Positions 1-11,152 are shown, numbered from the stretch's first letter. The stretch is DNA of 64,000 bases from Serripes groenlandicus (GCA_031761405.1 JASEVX010000007.1:42053775-42117774), one strand, 5' to 3'. Notes: a model not told the origin generated them from the letters alone. Program-made: numbers and translations.

Positions 1-99
1 TATTTAAGCACTTGCATGCAAAACCTTAATCAAGGTGTGTCGTGGATGCTAACGCCATGGTGAGTAGTATAGCTCTCATATTCTTCGAATAGTCGAGCT

Positions 100-990
100 A
101 AAAATGGACATTAAACAAGAGGCCCATGAGGGCCTATGCTCTACTGGCATTGATCTGGCTTGTTTCAAAAGGAACCAATATGTCATCAATATTCAAATAC
201 CATCTAAGTTTGGTGAAGATCAGATAGTAAATGGAAGCTCTATTGTGTTCACAAGCTGTATTATAGCAATTTTGACAATTTCAAGGGCCATAATCCAGCC
301 ATGCACAGGTAGATCTGGCCGTTTTTTAGAAATGAACCAAACTCTCATGGATATCTAACTACTGTATAAGTTTGATTGAGATACAATCAAAAATAAGGAC
401 TGTATCATGTTAACAAGCCCTATTATAGCAATTTTGACAATTTCAAGGGCCATAATTCATTCATGCATGGGGCGGATCTGGCTTGTTTTCGAAAGGAATC
501 AAGCTCTCATGGATATCTAACTACTGTATAAGTTTGATTGAGATACAATAAAAAATAAAGACTGTATCGTGTTAACAAGCTCTATTATAGCAATTTTGAC
601 CATTTCAAGGGCCATAATCCAGTCATGCATGGGCGGATCTGTGGCTGGTTTTCGAAAAGAACCAAGCTCTCATTGATATCTAACTACTGTATAAGTTTGG
701 TTGAGATACAATCAAAAGTGAAGACTGTATCATGTTAACAAGCTCTTTTATAGAAATTTTGACCATTTCAAGGGCCATAATCCAGTCATGCATGGGCGGA
801 TCGGGCTGGTTTTCGAAAGGAACCGAGCTCTCATGGATATCTAACTACTGTATAACTTTGGTTGAGATACAATCAAAAGACTGTATCGTGTTAACAAGAA
901 ATTGTTTACGGACGCACGCACGCACGCACGACGGACAAATCGCCACAACATAAGCCCTTCTGGCCTTTGGCCAGTAGAGCTAAAAAACAA
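100..990 (+). mobile_element. Pearl/Helentron-like non-autonomous element A
   Basis: The left side carries a short palindrome (AGGCCCATGAGGGCCT, near 119) followed by GCTCTACTGGC. The middle is a tandem array, then a (GCAC)n stretch at 911-930. The right end has the palindrome CTGGCCTTTGGCCAG, and read on the minus strand it again shows GCTCTACTGGC, so the ends share a subterminal inverted repeat. Short inverted ends, a ~160 bp tandem core, a microsatellite and a 3' hairpin are the known architecture of bivalve pearl elements and of Helentron-associated elements generally. Family membership is inferred. No protein is encoded; open frames inside are by-products of the repeats. Confidence 0.65.
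261..895 (+). repeat. ~162 bp tandem repeat, four copies
   Basis: The motif TTATAGCAATTTTGAC recurs at about 261, 422 and 585, and in a variant form at 748, giving spacings of 161, 163 and 163. Each unit also carries the block CTAACTACTGTATAA and ends near GTGTTAACAAG. This is the core of element A. Units differ by scattered substitutions and small indels. Confidence 0.85.
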
Positions 991-1070
991 TAACTTTATT
1001 GCTTCCTGCAATGTTATTGTAACTAAACTTTAAAACAATTGTTCTGCATGAAGCCCACAATGTCTAACAA

Positions 1071-1363
1071 TTGATTGATTGGGGTTTAACGCTGTTTTCA
1101 ACCATGTTTCAGTCATATCAATGCAGCCAGTTCACCTTCTCATGTGTTTCCTAGCTTTCTCACACCAGTCCTCAACACAAAATACTTCCCAAGCAACTGG
1201 CTGTTTTTCCACATAGACTGTAAGCCCATTAGTGGAAGACGAATGACGCTTGTCACAGTAACTTTTGTCAAACGTCGGAAAGAATGTTGGCCAAGCTGGG
1301 ATTCCAACTCACAACCTCTGGATTGACAGCTTGCATCGCTACCGACTGAGCTACTGGTGCTCT
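1071..1363 (-). mobile_element. tRNA-derived SINE, type B
   Basis: Read on the minus strand, the head has an RNA polymerase III box A-like motif (TAGCTCAGTCGG) and a degenerate box B (GAGTTGGAATCC). A body of about 200 bp follows, ending in a tail with GTTGAAAACAGCGTTAAACC and an AATCAATCAATT run. Related copies lie at 19411-19697, 24128-24275 and 27835-28030. It is a nearly full-length SINE, not a tRNA gene, because no acceptor stem closes the head. Confidence 0.75.
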
Positions 1364-1590
1364 AACAATATGTCTCTGAGAATTTATTCATGATCACTTT
1401 ATCGATCAAAGTGTTGTGAGTTTAAACCCAATTTCGGCCATTCATTCTTTCCCATGATTGACATATATCATTTCAACTAGATTCCTTCGTCTTTCATTAA
1501 TTGGCTAAACTAGAACTATATAATCATTGAAGATGATAAATAACCCAAAAACAGCACCTTGATTCAAAATATGGCTTCCGACCGACCAAC

Positions 1591-2682
1591 AAAAGGGCCA
1601 TAACTCTGTAAAATTACATGCAATTGTAAGACCTTTATGATATGCACATCTCCTCTTGGTATAGAAGCTTTGTGTAAATGTTTATTGAATTCCACCCTGT
1701 GGTTTGTAAGAAATAGGCCGGACAAAATATGGCTTACTTAATAAGTAAAAGGGCCATAACTCTGTAAAATAACATGCAATTGTAACCCCTTTAGGATATG
1801 CACATCTCCTCTTGGTATAGAAGGTTCATGTAAAATTTTATTGAATTCCACCCAGTGGTTTGTAAGAAATAGGCCGGACAAAATATGGCTTACTTAATAA
1901 GTAAAAGGGCCATAACTCTGTAAACTAACATGCAATTGTAACCCCTTTAGGATATGCACATCTCCTCTTGGTATAGAAGCTTCATGTAAAATTTTATTGA
2001 ATTCCATCCAGTGGTTTGTAAGAAATAGGCCGGACAAAATATGGCTTACTTAATAAGTAAAAGGGCCATAACTCTGTAAAATAACATGCAATTGTAACCC
2101 CTTTAGGATATGCACATCTCCTCTTGGTATAGAAGCTTCATGTAAAATTTTATTGAATTCCATCCAGTGGTTTGTAAGAAATAGGCCGGACAAAATATGG
2201 CTTACTTAATAAGTAAAAGGGCCATAACTCTGTAAAATAACATGCAATTGTAAACCCTTTAGGATATGCACATCTCCTCTTGGTATAGAAGCTTCATGTA
2301 AAATTTTATTGAATTCCACCCAGTGGTTTGTAAGAAAAAGGCCGGACAAAATATGGCTTACTTAATAAGTAAAAGGGCCATAACTCTGTAAAATAACATG
2401 CAATTGTAACCCCTTTAGGATATGCACATCTCCTCTTGGTATAGAAGCTTCATGTAAACTTTTATTGAATTCCATCCAGTGGTTTGTAAGAAATAGGCCG
2501 GACAAAATATGGCTTACTTAATAAGTAAAAGGGCCATAACTCTGTAAAATAACATGCAATTGTAACCCCTTTAGGATATGCACATCTCCTCTTGGTATAG
2601 AAGCTTCATGTAAAATTTTATTGAATTCCACCAAGCGGTTTGTATGAAATAGGCCGGACAAAATATGGCTTCCGACCGACCG
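1591..2682 (+). repeat. 156 bp tandem repeat, seven copies
   Basis: The motif AAAAGGGCCATAACTCTG starts at 1591, 1747, 1903, 2059, 2215, 2371 and 2527, which is exactly 156 bases each time. Units differ only by sparse substitutions such as CACCCAGTGG versus CATCCAGTGG, and no unit contains a net length change. Confidence 0.92.
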
Positions 2683-2705
2683 ACAGCCCGACACAGTGAC
2701 TCCTA

Positions 2706-2740
2706 TATACCCCCCCAAAACTTTGTTTTTTGGGGGTATA
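2706..2740. repeat. Terminal hairpin of element B
   Basis: TATACCCCCCCAAAA is followed about five bases later by TTTTTTGGGGGTATA, giving a ~15 bp stem. It lies just after the (CCGA)n stretch, the position of the 3' hairpin in Helitron-like elements. Confidence 0.75.
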
Positions 2741-3151
2741 ATAAGCCAGTTACATGTACCTGGGAAGAATGTTGTGCAGAGTGCAGGTGCGAGAAACACA
2801 AGTTGGGTTTACTGGCCACTGTGATAAATCTGAAATAACACTTGTCAATGGTGTAAAACTTCAGAAAATCAAAACTCAATATGATCCATAATGCAGGTTC
2901 TAGGATAATACAGACAGTCAAAACAAAAATAAACATGTACCTTTTCTACTATGAGCTAAGGTAACTGGAACAGGTGATGTTTCTGCAAATTTCTTCACCA
3001 CGGCACAAGTTCCATCTGAACTACCGCCATCACATATCACTATATCACATATATTGGAATGGTCATTTACATTCTAAAATAAACATGAATTATTCAATTT
3101 TTACCAGAAATTTAAAATCCTTATACAATTACATGTAATCAGCCATGTAAT

Positions 3152-3345
3152 CAGAGCTCTAGATAAGGGGCATTTTTCATGTTCTAAAATCCTTATTTGA
3201 CATTCAAACCCTATGTTATGGGTACTCAAAATAATCGTCTCAGTGAGATGATTCTTTTGAGTACCCACAACATAGGATTTGGTTTAGTAATAAGAGAAAT
3301 ATTGTGGGGAAGACCTGTTCACTCCCTCTTAAATAGTACTTTGAT
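3152..3345 (+). mobile_element. Foldback MITE with long hairpin, diverged copy
   Basis: It starts AGAGCTCTAGATAAGG like the copy at 7866. Its core (3210-3276) is a hairpin with arms of about 33 bases: CCTATGTTATGGGTACTC pairs with GAGTACCCACAACATAGG, and the inner part is ATCGTCTCA/GTGAGATGAT. The right terminal repeat is degraded. No coding sequence. Confidence 0.6.
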
Positions 3346-3705
3346 GTAATATTTGTATTTTGATATTGTCCATGTAAATATTGCCCTGTCACAATTGGAA
3401 TACATAACAAGGACAGTTTACTAAATATATGTATTTTTTAACTGATCTTTTTATGCATTTATCATGTGATAGTTCAACTTACAAGGATAATATTTCTGTT
3501 TCTCTCATTCACTTGAAAACTGCAGTGCCTTTGTGAAAATATGAATGCCTCCCTCTTCTTACTCATCCTTTAATAGGAGAGCAACCTATGAGAGCAGTGC
3601 TCCAGCAAAAAGCTAGCCTAATGCAATTGCTTCTAGGATAGTTCCAGATCAACCAGAGCATATGGGCAGTCTGATGTGGATTTGTTATCTTCCCATTTGA
3701 GTCAA

Positions 3706-3921
3706 TTATTTTGTTGGTGTTTCACGACGTTTTCAACATTATTTCAATAATATCAAGGTGACAATATACTTATATATGAGCCCTTGGTAAACAAACCAGT
3801 ACTAGGCAAGGAAATGTGCCATGCCCAAGGGCACTCCACCATTACCACAGTGCTGTGACTAGGGATCAAACCCGAGACATCTGGTTCCAAATCCCCGACG
3901 TTAACCACTAGGCCACAGTGG
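3706..3921 (-). mobile_element. tRNA-derived SINE, type C
   Basis: On the minus strand the head reads GGCCTAGTGGTTAACG (box A) and GGGTTTGATCCC (box B). The body contains TAGTACTGGTTTG, and the tail carries the ATGTTGAAAACGTCG-like block shared with SINE types A and B. A second copy runs into the assembly gap at 10012. Confidence 0.7.
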
Positions 3922-4160
3922 ATTCCTACCATATGAGTTAAGGAAAATTTATTAAATCTTCCGACAAAAAATATATAAATTTAGATCAGATAGTTGTAAG
4001 AACTGATGCACAATCAAATCATCTAACAAATATTGTAAATTTGTATCAGAAAATGAGTACACACATATACAGATCTTTACCTACTACATGTATTGGTACA
4101 AGTTTCTTAACCCTTCCCTACATACATAAAATCAGCAGCAGACATATTTAAAAACATTAA

Positions 4161-4380
4161 CCCTTTCCCTCATGTAGACGCTTTCTGACGCCTCTGCAGC
4201 AGACGGCTTTTTGAAAACATTGTGACAAAAGAAGAAATTGCTCAAAACGAGCAATTTCTCCTTTTGCCACAATGTTTTCCACTTTTAGTCATAGGTTATC
4301 CATTCAATTATAGAGATTTTCTATTTTCGACAAAATATGTTCAAAATCGTCTGCTGCAGAATTGTTGTATGAGGGAAGGG
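4161..4380 (+). mobile_element. MITE-1, young copy 1
   Basis: A 220 bp element between two TTAA motifs (4157-4160 and 4381-4384). Ends are CCCTTTCCCTCATG and TATGAGGGAAGGG. Inside, CTGCAGCAGACG pairs with CGTCTGCTGCAG-like sequence. A central hairpin has GCTC and GAGC at its tip. It has no open frame of its own. The TTAA site and CCC start match the piggyBac superfamily (inference). Confidence 0.85.
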
Positions 4381-4430
4381 TTAAGCCATAAAGATGGTTT
4401 ATCCCTATAAAAGGAATGAATATTAGTAAA

Positions 4431-4562
4431 TAGAGTTGAAAGCATTGCGGCAAAAAGAGAAATTGCTCATAATGAGTAATTTTTCCTTTTGCCACAATGT
4501 TTTCAGAAGTTGTCTGCTGCAGATGCATCAAAATGTTCCTACATGTGAGAAGGGTATTAAGT
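4431..4562 (+). mobile_element. MITE-1, older partial copy
   Basis: Retains the central hairpin (GAAATTGCTCATAATGAG), GCCACAATGTTTTC, GTCTGCTGCAG and a degraded end (GAGAAGGGTATTAAG). The left third is missing. Confidence 0.6.
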
Positions 4563-4774
4563 TGGTTCTCCAGGAACACAGTTCATATGTGACTTACGTT
4601 CAGTATACTTTTGAGTGAGGTTGTGATATTTTTCTCTTCATTCAATACTGGAATAATAATACTCCATCTTTTGTCACACAAGGTCTGACTCTTCATTTCT
4701 ATTTCTCTCTCAAACACTCCTATGTCTTCCGCAGTATCCTACAGTTATAGAAGGTCTAACTAATATCTGCTTAA

Positions 4775-4952
4775 CCCTTTCCCTCATATAGACGCTTTCT
4801 GATGCCTCTGCAGCAGACGGCTTTTTGAAAACATAGTAACAATGTTTTCCACTTTTAGTCATAGTTTATCCATTCAATTATGGATATTTTCTATTTTTTG
4901 ACAAAATATGTTCAAAGTCGTCTGCTGCAGAATTGTCGTATCAGGGAAAGGG
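4775..4952 (+). mobile_element. MITE-1, young copy 2, hairpin deleted
   Basis: TTAA lies on both sides (4771-4774, 4953-4956). Ends and outer body match other young copies, but the sequence jumps from AAAACATAGT to AACAATGTTTTCC. About 44 bases comprising the central hairpin are absent. Confidence 0.82.
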
Positions 4953-5097
4953 TTAATAACTGCAAATGGTTTTGTTACTATAGCCATTGGTTTACAATAG
5001 TTTCTGAATAGCTAACAATATAGATTAGGCTGCACCAATGTCAAGGCTGACCTTGGTCTACATTGCTCATGAATGGACAATGTAGTTTAAAGTTTAA

Positions 5098-5305
5098 CCC
5101 TTTCCCCCATACGACAATTCTGCAGCAGACGACTTTGAACGTATTTGGTCAATAATAATTGAATGGATAACCTATGACTAAAAGTGGAAAACATTGTGTC
5201 AAAAGGAGAAATTGCACGCTTTGTGCAATTTCTTCTTTTGTCACTATGTTTTCAAAAAGCCGTCTGCTGCAGAGGCGTCAGAAAGCGTCTATATGAGGGA
5301 AAGGG
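5098..5305 (-). mobile_element. MITE-1, young copy 3
   Basis: Flanked by TTAA at 5094-5097 and 5306-5309, in inverted orientation to copy 1. The hairpin tip is GCAC/GTGC with GCTTT between. About 13 bases near GTATTTGGTCAATAATAATT are deleted compared with full copies. Confidence 0.84.
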
Positions 5306-5354
5306 TTAATACTACTGCATAAGTAAATGTTGTTTAATGAGTGTAGGGGTATAA

Positions 5355-5571
5355 GGGTAAACCTGTTCCCACATACAGTAAATCTGCAGCAGAAAACTTT
5401 GAAAAACATCTAAGCAAAAATATGGAAAATTTCTATAAAGATAAAAGCATTGTGGCAAATGGAGAAATTGATCATTATGAGCTATTTCCCCTTTACTTAT
5501 GCCACAATGTTTTCAAAAGACATCAGCTGCAGATAAAAATCAAAACGCTTCTGCAAGTGGGTAAATGTTAA
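5355..5571 (-). mobile_element. MITE-1, older full-length copy
   Basis: Recognisable CTGTTCCCACATACAG start, CTGCAGCAG, GAGAAATTGATCATTATGAG hairpin, GCCACAATGTTTTC and a TGGGTAAATGTTAA end, with many substitutions. A further scrap with GTCTGCTGCAG lies at about 5815-5850. Confidence 0.6.
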
Positions 5572-5859
5572 CTGCATAGGTAACACGCCAACATAATTCC
5601 AGTTTTGTGCAATAGAAATGCAGGATTCAATTATATTTCAAAGGTGGGAATATTATAGTAAATAAAAAAAATTGTGCTCTGAGAGAATGGGCAAGTCAGA
5701 CTGCAGTGAGATATGTTACAAAAATTGTAACACATTATGTATTCCCACATCAAGATGCATTTATCTTAATTTTCACATTTATTGACTGCTTTTCCATAAA
5801 TGTTTCATCCAAAGTCTTTCAAAGTTGTCTGCTGCAGTTCCCTTCAATGTGGTGAAGGA

Positions 5860-6453
5860 GATAATAAAAAACAAACAAAAACCATGGCCCACATATCTCA
5901 AAGATGGCTCAAGCAATGGTTCAAAGATTTTTTCTGCAAGAGCTGGCTGGCAATGTTACTTGAATTAAGTTAACAATATATTACAGATGTTAATTATTCC
6001 TTCATATCTTCATTAAGAGTTATCAACCATGGAACAAAAGTGTCACCTGCCAATAACTAATTACTGTCACAAAGGTTAGTTTGCTTGAATTGTGTTTAAC
6101 ATCATCTACAAAACAGTTACACTATTTCACTCATATTGGGGTGATTCCCAGCTTTAATAATCAGTTTGTTAGTCATTGTCGATATCAATCATATGCTAAC
6201 CATGCAACACCAAGTACAAAGGATTAAAGCAATCTCAACCATTTCTTAAGTCTTTCTTATGACCAAACTTTGAATCGAACCATCTGATCAAAATGTGGCA
6301 GACGAAGAGACAGACAATAAAGAAGTGAAAAAGTCTTTCGTATGACCAAACTGGAAATCAAACCCTGATCTACTGCTCTCAAGAAACCCTGATCTAATGC
6401 TCTCAGAAACAAAGAACGGATTCAACTCGGATTGAAATTTGCTATAATGTAAA
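5860..6453. other. Unassigned AT-rich stretch
   Basis: No gene or clear repeat. A short internal duplication (TCAAACCCTGATCTA and AGAAACCCTGATCTAATG near 6358-6402) is the only structure noticed. Confidence 0.4.
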
Positions 6454-6886
6454 GCTTTCCCTTTCTACATACACTTCTGCAGCAGAGGACTTTGAAAACA
6501 TATTGACAAAAAAACATATAAAATATCATGATTCAGAGTTCAATTATTAACCCCTTTCCCTCATATAGACACTTTCTGACGCCTCCTGCAGCAGACAGCT
6601 TTTGAAAACATAGTGACAAAAGATGAAATTGCACAAAACGTGCAATTTCTCCTTTTGCCACAATGGTTTCCACTTTTTGTCATAGGTTATCCATTCAATT
6701 ATGGAGATTTTCTATGTTTTGACAAAATACGTTCAAAGTCGTCTGCTGCAGAATTGTCGCATGAGGGAAAGGAGTAAAAAGAGTTAAAAACATTGTGGCC
6801 AACTTGAGCAATTTCTCCTTTGGCACCCATGTTTTCAACGTCATCTGCTGCTGAGGCATCAGAAAGCATCTGTATGTGGGAAATGG
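6454..6886 (-). mobile_element. MITE-1, older copy split by a younger one
   Basis: The left part (6454-6546) runs from CTTTCCCTTTCTACATA through CTGCAGCAGAGGACTTTG. The right part (6778-6886) resumes with AAAGAGTTAAAAACATTGTGG and ends GTGGGAAATGG before TTAA at 6887-6890. The two halves join in the order seen in intact older copies such as 17248-17468. Confidence 0.75.
6551..6773 (+). mobile_element. MITE-1, young copy 4, nested
   Basis: Begins after TTAA (6547-6550) with CCCCTTTCCCTCATA and ends ATGAGGGAAAGGA before a mutated target (GTAA). It carries the GCACAAAACGTGC hairpin and CGTCTGCTGCAG. It lies inside an older relative. Confidence 0.82.
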
Positions 6887-6890
6887 TTAA

Positions 6891-7864
6891 TCAGCTTGTA
6901 TGTGGGCAGCTTAGCTGTTCAGACCCTATGTCATGGCACAGGTAGATCTGGGGGTTTTACTGGCATAAAATTCTCAGAAGTGGATGCACATGAGACGGAA
7001 GATCTTTATCTTACCACATCTTGTAATACTTGAGGTAAATTTTGTAACTGTGAGATCGAGGCTTTTAGCTACAGCACTTGTTCTTGATATACTGTATTGG
7101 TTCCCCAGTTATTCCTTTGAATAACCTGTCTTAAATGGTAAAACAATTAAAATGTGTTATCATTTACCAATGTACAAAATCTGTAATGCAAAATGCAGTT
7201 TTCCGTATAAACTTTTTGCCTAAGGATTGCATTTGATTCCTAGAAAAATCACAAGATCGTAATTGCACGACAAATGCTTGAAATAAAAGTAATAAAGCAA
7301 GAAAATCCAGTATTTCATTGCAGAACAAAATTCTATCATTTAGGTATGACAATTAGTAAGAAAAAAAACTTTAGAAAAAGAATCTTTTCTTAAGGATGAT
7401 AAGTCAAACACTTTTTTGGGGGCAAAATGTCCAAGCTGTTACTTTGTTTTGTCTGGTTTCGAATGCCTAATTTACAAGTGTATGGTTTTATTCATAGCTT
7501 TCAACAAATTTCACCAATTTCACAGCATTTCCTGTTTAGTTGCTAGTGCTACTGGTTAAATTTATCTTGAAGATGAACGTTTTCACAGTAGGTACACACT
7601 TTATGAAGACAGAAATAATGTATCAGATAATACTGTATACCAACCAATACATGATTGGGATGCTTTATCGTCAGCCCTATCAGATAATATCCTCCGTCTT
7701 CAGCTCTCCAATGACAATATCTGTTTTGTTCAATCCATCCATGCATCATTCAAAATATCGCTTCTAATACCTGGTATATCTCCAACTAGAAGATAATTTC
7801 TATTTTAATAACCATTTCATATGTTAACAAAACTCAGATGCAAGTGAAAGTATTTTTAAGATTT
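6891..7864. other. Unassigned stretch
   Basis: About 1 kb without a recognisable gene or repeat. Short open frames here lack codon bias, family similarity I can recognise, or splice context. Confidence 0.4.
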
Positions 7865-7865
7865 C

Positions 7866-8039
7866 AGAGCTCTAGATAAGGGCGTTTTGCATGTTCAAAA
7901 ACCCTTATTTGACCTTTTAAACCCTTGTTGTGGTACTCAAAAGAATCGTCTCATTGAGACAATTCTTTGAGTACCCACATCATAGGTTTTTGTTTGATGA
8001 TAAGAGAGATATTGTATACGCCTCCTTATCTGCACCTCT
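7866..8039 (+). mobile_element. Foldback MITE with long hairpin, fuller copy
   Basis: Terminal repeats AGAGCTCTAGATAAGG and CCTTATCTGCACCTCT are inverted relative to each other, with a small insertion. The core hairpin pairs GGTACTCAAAAGAATCGTCTC with GAGACAATTCTTTGAGTACC. It is homologous to 3152-3345; a possible scrap is near 25750-25800. Confidence 0.68.
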
Positions 8040-9179
8040 GTGAGTATTAAATAGAGTCTCCAATAGCATAATAATATAACCTTTCAGGCTCTAGTAATAA
8101 CCTTTCCCCATCCACATAGCATTTTTACAATTTAAAGTGTTTGGCCCTCAAAATTTGTATATGACTGCCATAATGGCGTTGTGTTATTGATGCCCAAATT
8201 TTACACATGGTGTCACAAATGACCCCCATATTTTCAAAGTAAGAATTAAACCTGGCACTGACACTTACAATGACACATGGTGTATAGGAGAAGGTCTCTT
8301 CATCTTTGTTCAAGTGAGTTTACGATTCCTTCCGAAGAAACTGGATTAAAGATTTACCTATGACAATACTTTTTCATGTCCCTTGTTAAAAACTGTCTTG
8401 TACAGTCAGCATGAGTTTTTCACAAGATCACTTCCAGTTTGTGGTGAAAGTGACATGGAAGGCTGTGTAACTTTCGGGATAACCAGTATTGCATTTCTGA
8501 TAATGTTCCGCCATTGTATTGAATAACAACTTCAGTGTCACTCTCTATGTAGGCACAGGTTTTGTAAAGCCTTCAAAATATGTTCTGTCTGAAAAAGTTT
8601 TGAGTTAGAGATTGCTATGCAACAGTGGTTGGGTTCTTTTTAATAATATTGAATGAGGGGTACTGGACTAAGCCAAATTTAATCCTTTAGCATATACAGA
8701 TGCTTTCTGACACCTCAGCCACAGATGACATTTGAAAACATTTACCTAGTGAAATTTATTTGAAGGGGTCATTTACAAATTCAGCTGAAGTTGAAATACA
8801 AGAAAGGTTTATCTTGAGATAGATATAGGGGAAGGAGCAGATTAATGCTGTATCTCTTTGGGTATACATTAGTCCATATCATTTAGACTTTCGGTTTCTC
8901 GTTTTATCATCTGTCATTTATTGGTCGCATATGCAGGATAATAACAAAAATGAAAATGAGCATATATTATATGCGATGTTTTTTTTTGAAGGACTAGGTA
9001 TACATAAACAATATGGCTGGGAAGAAACCTATATATTTTAAATAGCCATATATTCAGGGGTTTCAAAATGACCCCGTAGCCGGTAAATTACCCATCTACT
9101 CTAAAACAAAATGAATTTGAATTATTCCCTGTATATATATTTCTACAAAATTATTTGTAAAACAGCCCAATACTTCTGT
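8040..9179. other. Mostly unassigned, with a MITE-1 scrap
   Basis: The only repeat identified is a MITE-1 fragment near 8681-8750 (TTTAGCATATACAGATGC, CTTTCTGACACC, TTTGAAAACATTT). No gene recognised. Confidence 0.4.
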
Positions 9180-9440
9180 CAGGGATATTTTTAAAGTTTT
9201 CACTATGGCCTAAGCCATATACGGCAAGACAAGCCACACCCCTTGTGGCTATGTTTTTTAGACAAATCATCATGGCTTGAAGGAAAAAATGTATATATAT
9301 TGGCTGCCATGGAAGACATTATTTTGCATGTATCATAAAAAATGAAGGAATTTAGGAAAGGCCATTGAGGGATGTTACCTGTGAAGTTTTGTCCATTTGT
9401 CAAGGGGCTACCGGAGATTCTAGTAAGTTTGAGAGGTGTA
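9180..9440 (+). repeat. Internal fragment of a pearl-like element
   Basis: Matches the middle of 20755-21190 block by block: GACAAATCATCATGGCTTGA versus GACAAATCAACATGGTTTGA, then GATGTTACCTGTGAAGTTTT versus GATGCTACCTGTGGAATTTC. Ends and microsatellite are not present. Confidence 0.55.
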
Positions 9441-9881
9441 CAACTTCAGTACAAGTTAAGAACAATTTTTAGAAATGCAAACCTTTTCGCATGACTGTTT
9501 CAAATAAACTGTTCTTTATTAGGGATCAAAATGAGTCCTTCACTTACCATACACACTTGAAGAGCTGCAGCTCCTTCGGGGTCCTAAATGTGTATTAATC
9601 TCGTTTTAGCCTTCCCAGGCTTCGGATATCGCGTAAAAAGTATGACAGCATTTCTGTACTTTTTCTTGATACAAAATAGTAAATAAAAGTCACCAAAACA
9701 TATAACTGAAGGTAGTAGATACCAGCCGAAAAAATATGACTCTCTGTTTACGTCGTCTGCCATTTTGTAGTCATGTGATAGTAAACCGGCTATTTGGTTC
9801 CCAACTTAGTTAAACGTGTAATATGCGGTCACTTTTCACAATCAAACTACTTAAAGTACTCCTGGAGATGGTTTTGTTTTA
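9441..9881. other. Unassigned stretch
   Basis: No gene, SINE or MITE recognised between the pearl-like fragment and the next SINE. Confidence 0.35.
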
Positions 9882-10012
9882 TTGGGGTTTTACGCCGCTT
9901 TCAACATTATTTCAGTTGTATCACGGCGACAGTTCACTTTATTCATGATCCCTGGGTAGACTAACCAGTACTAGGCTAGAAAATGTGCCTTGCCAAGGCT
10001 CTCCACCATGAC
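9882..10012 (-). mobile_element. Type C SINE cut by the assembly gap
   Basis: Contains GGGGTTTTACGCCGCTTTCA, ATCACGGCGACAGTTCAC and ACCAGTACTAGGCTAGAAAA, matching 3706-3921. The tRNA-like head would lie inside the N run. Confidence 0.7.
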
Positions 10013-10212
10013 NNNNNNNNNNNNNNNNNNNNNNNNNNNNNNNNNNNNNNNNNNNNNNNNNNNNNNNNNNNNNNNNNNNNNNNNNNNNNNNNNNNNNNNN
10101 NNNNNNNNNNNNNNNNNNNNNNNNNNNNNNNNNNNNNNNNNNNNNNNNNNNNNNNNNNNNNNNNNNNNNNNNNNNNNNNNNNNNNNNNNNNNNNNNNNNN
10201 NNNNNNNNNNNN
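10013..10212. other. Assembly gap, 200 N
   Basis: Exactly 200 unspecified bases, a conventional scaffold-gap length. Open frames drawn across it have no meaning. Confidence 0.99.
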
Positions 10213-10441
10213 TCGTCAACAATAGTTGTGTCCTTATGTTGTTGTTTTTTGCCTATAGTTTTAGCAGTCGTTAAACTAAAATAAACCAGTTTAATACTGT
10301 TATGTTTTCGGACGTTCTGCATTATCTGATATACAATATATGTAAAATGTGAAAACTGATATTACTTCCTACAACTATCAACATATAGATGTTGTAAGAG
10401 ACACGTAAAGGTAGCATGCATGTATATGTCAAATAGTGAAC

Positions 10442-11152
10442 TATTGGGGTTCCAAATGGTCGTATAGTGGAAATAGTGAGTTTCGTCCAAAACGGTGCCA
10501 TTCGATGCGTTTGTGCGCCTGAATAAAATTGATTAGCACGAGGCAGAATCTATAGAGTGCAATGGGGTCCTAATGAAATAGTGATTTTTGGCCAAAGCGG
10601 TGCCAGTCGACACGTTTGTGCGACTCAATAAAATGTATTTGTACGAGGAAGGTCCTATAGGGTGCTCAGGAATTCTTGGCGAGTGGTGGGATGGTCTAAT
10701 GCGGCGTTAGTGCAACGACAAGAGAGCTTTTGGGTCCAAATGTCTGTATGGTGTAAAAAGTGATTTTCGACGAAAACGATGCCACTCAATGCGTTTGGGT
10801 GCCTGAATAAAATGTATTAATACGATACAGGATCTATAGAGTGCACAAACACTTGACTAGTGGTTGTTTGGTATAATTCGGCGTCGGTGCAACGATTAGT
10901 GAGCTTTTGGGGTACAAATGCCTGTATAGTTTAAATAGTGAGTTTCGTCCTAAACGGTGTCAGAAGATGGATTTTGGCTCCCGAATTAAACTTATTAGTA
11001 CGAGGTAGGACCTATATAGTGCAATGAAACACTTGGCGAGTGGTGGGGTGGTCTAAGCGGCGTCAGTGCAACGTTTAGTAAGTTTTTGGGGTCCAAATGT
11101 CTGTAAAGGGGAAATAGTGTTTTTTTGTCCAAAACGGTGCCAGTCGATACGT
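10442..11152 (+). repeat. ~179 bp degenerate tandem array
   Basis: The block ACGGTGCCA or a variant recurs at about 10494, 10599, 10778, 10956 and 11136 (spacings 105, 179, 178, 180). Each unit carries AATAGTGAGTTTCGTCC, CTGAATAAAATGTATTA and GGCGAGTGGTGGG-like blocks. The first unit is shortened. The array ends where a SINE begins. Confidence 0.8.

Larger units (their letters stand above)
1571..2745 (+). mobile_element. Pearl/Helentron-like element B
   Basis: The right side of an element with the same plan as element A: a tandem core, a (CCGA)n stretch at about 2670-2683, then a terminal hairpin at 2706-2740. The left end was not delimited. Placement in the pearl/Helentron class is inferred from architecture. 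No coding potential is visible. Confidence 0.6.

Noticed and set aside
9939..10322. Open frames spanning 9939-10322
   Set aside because: They read through 200 N; the sequence is unknown.
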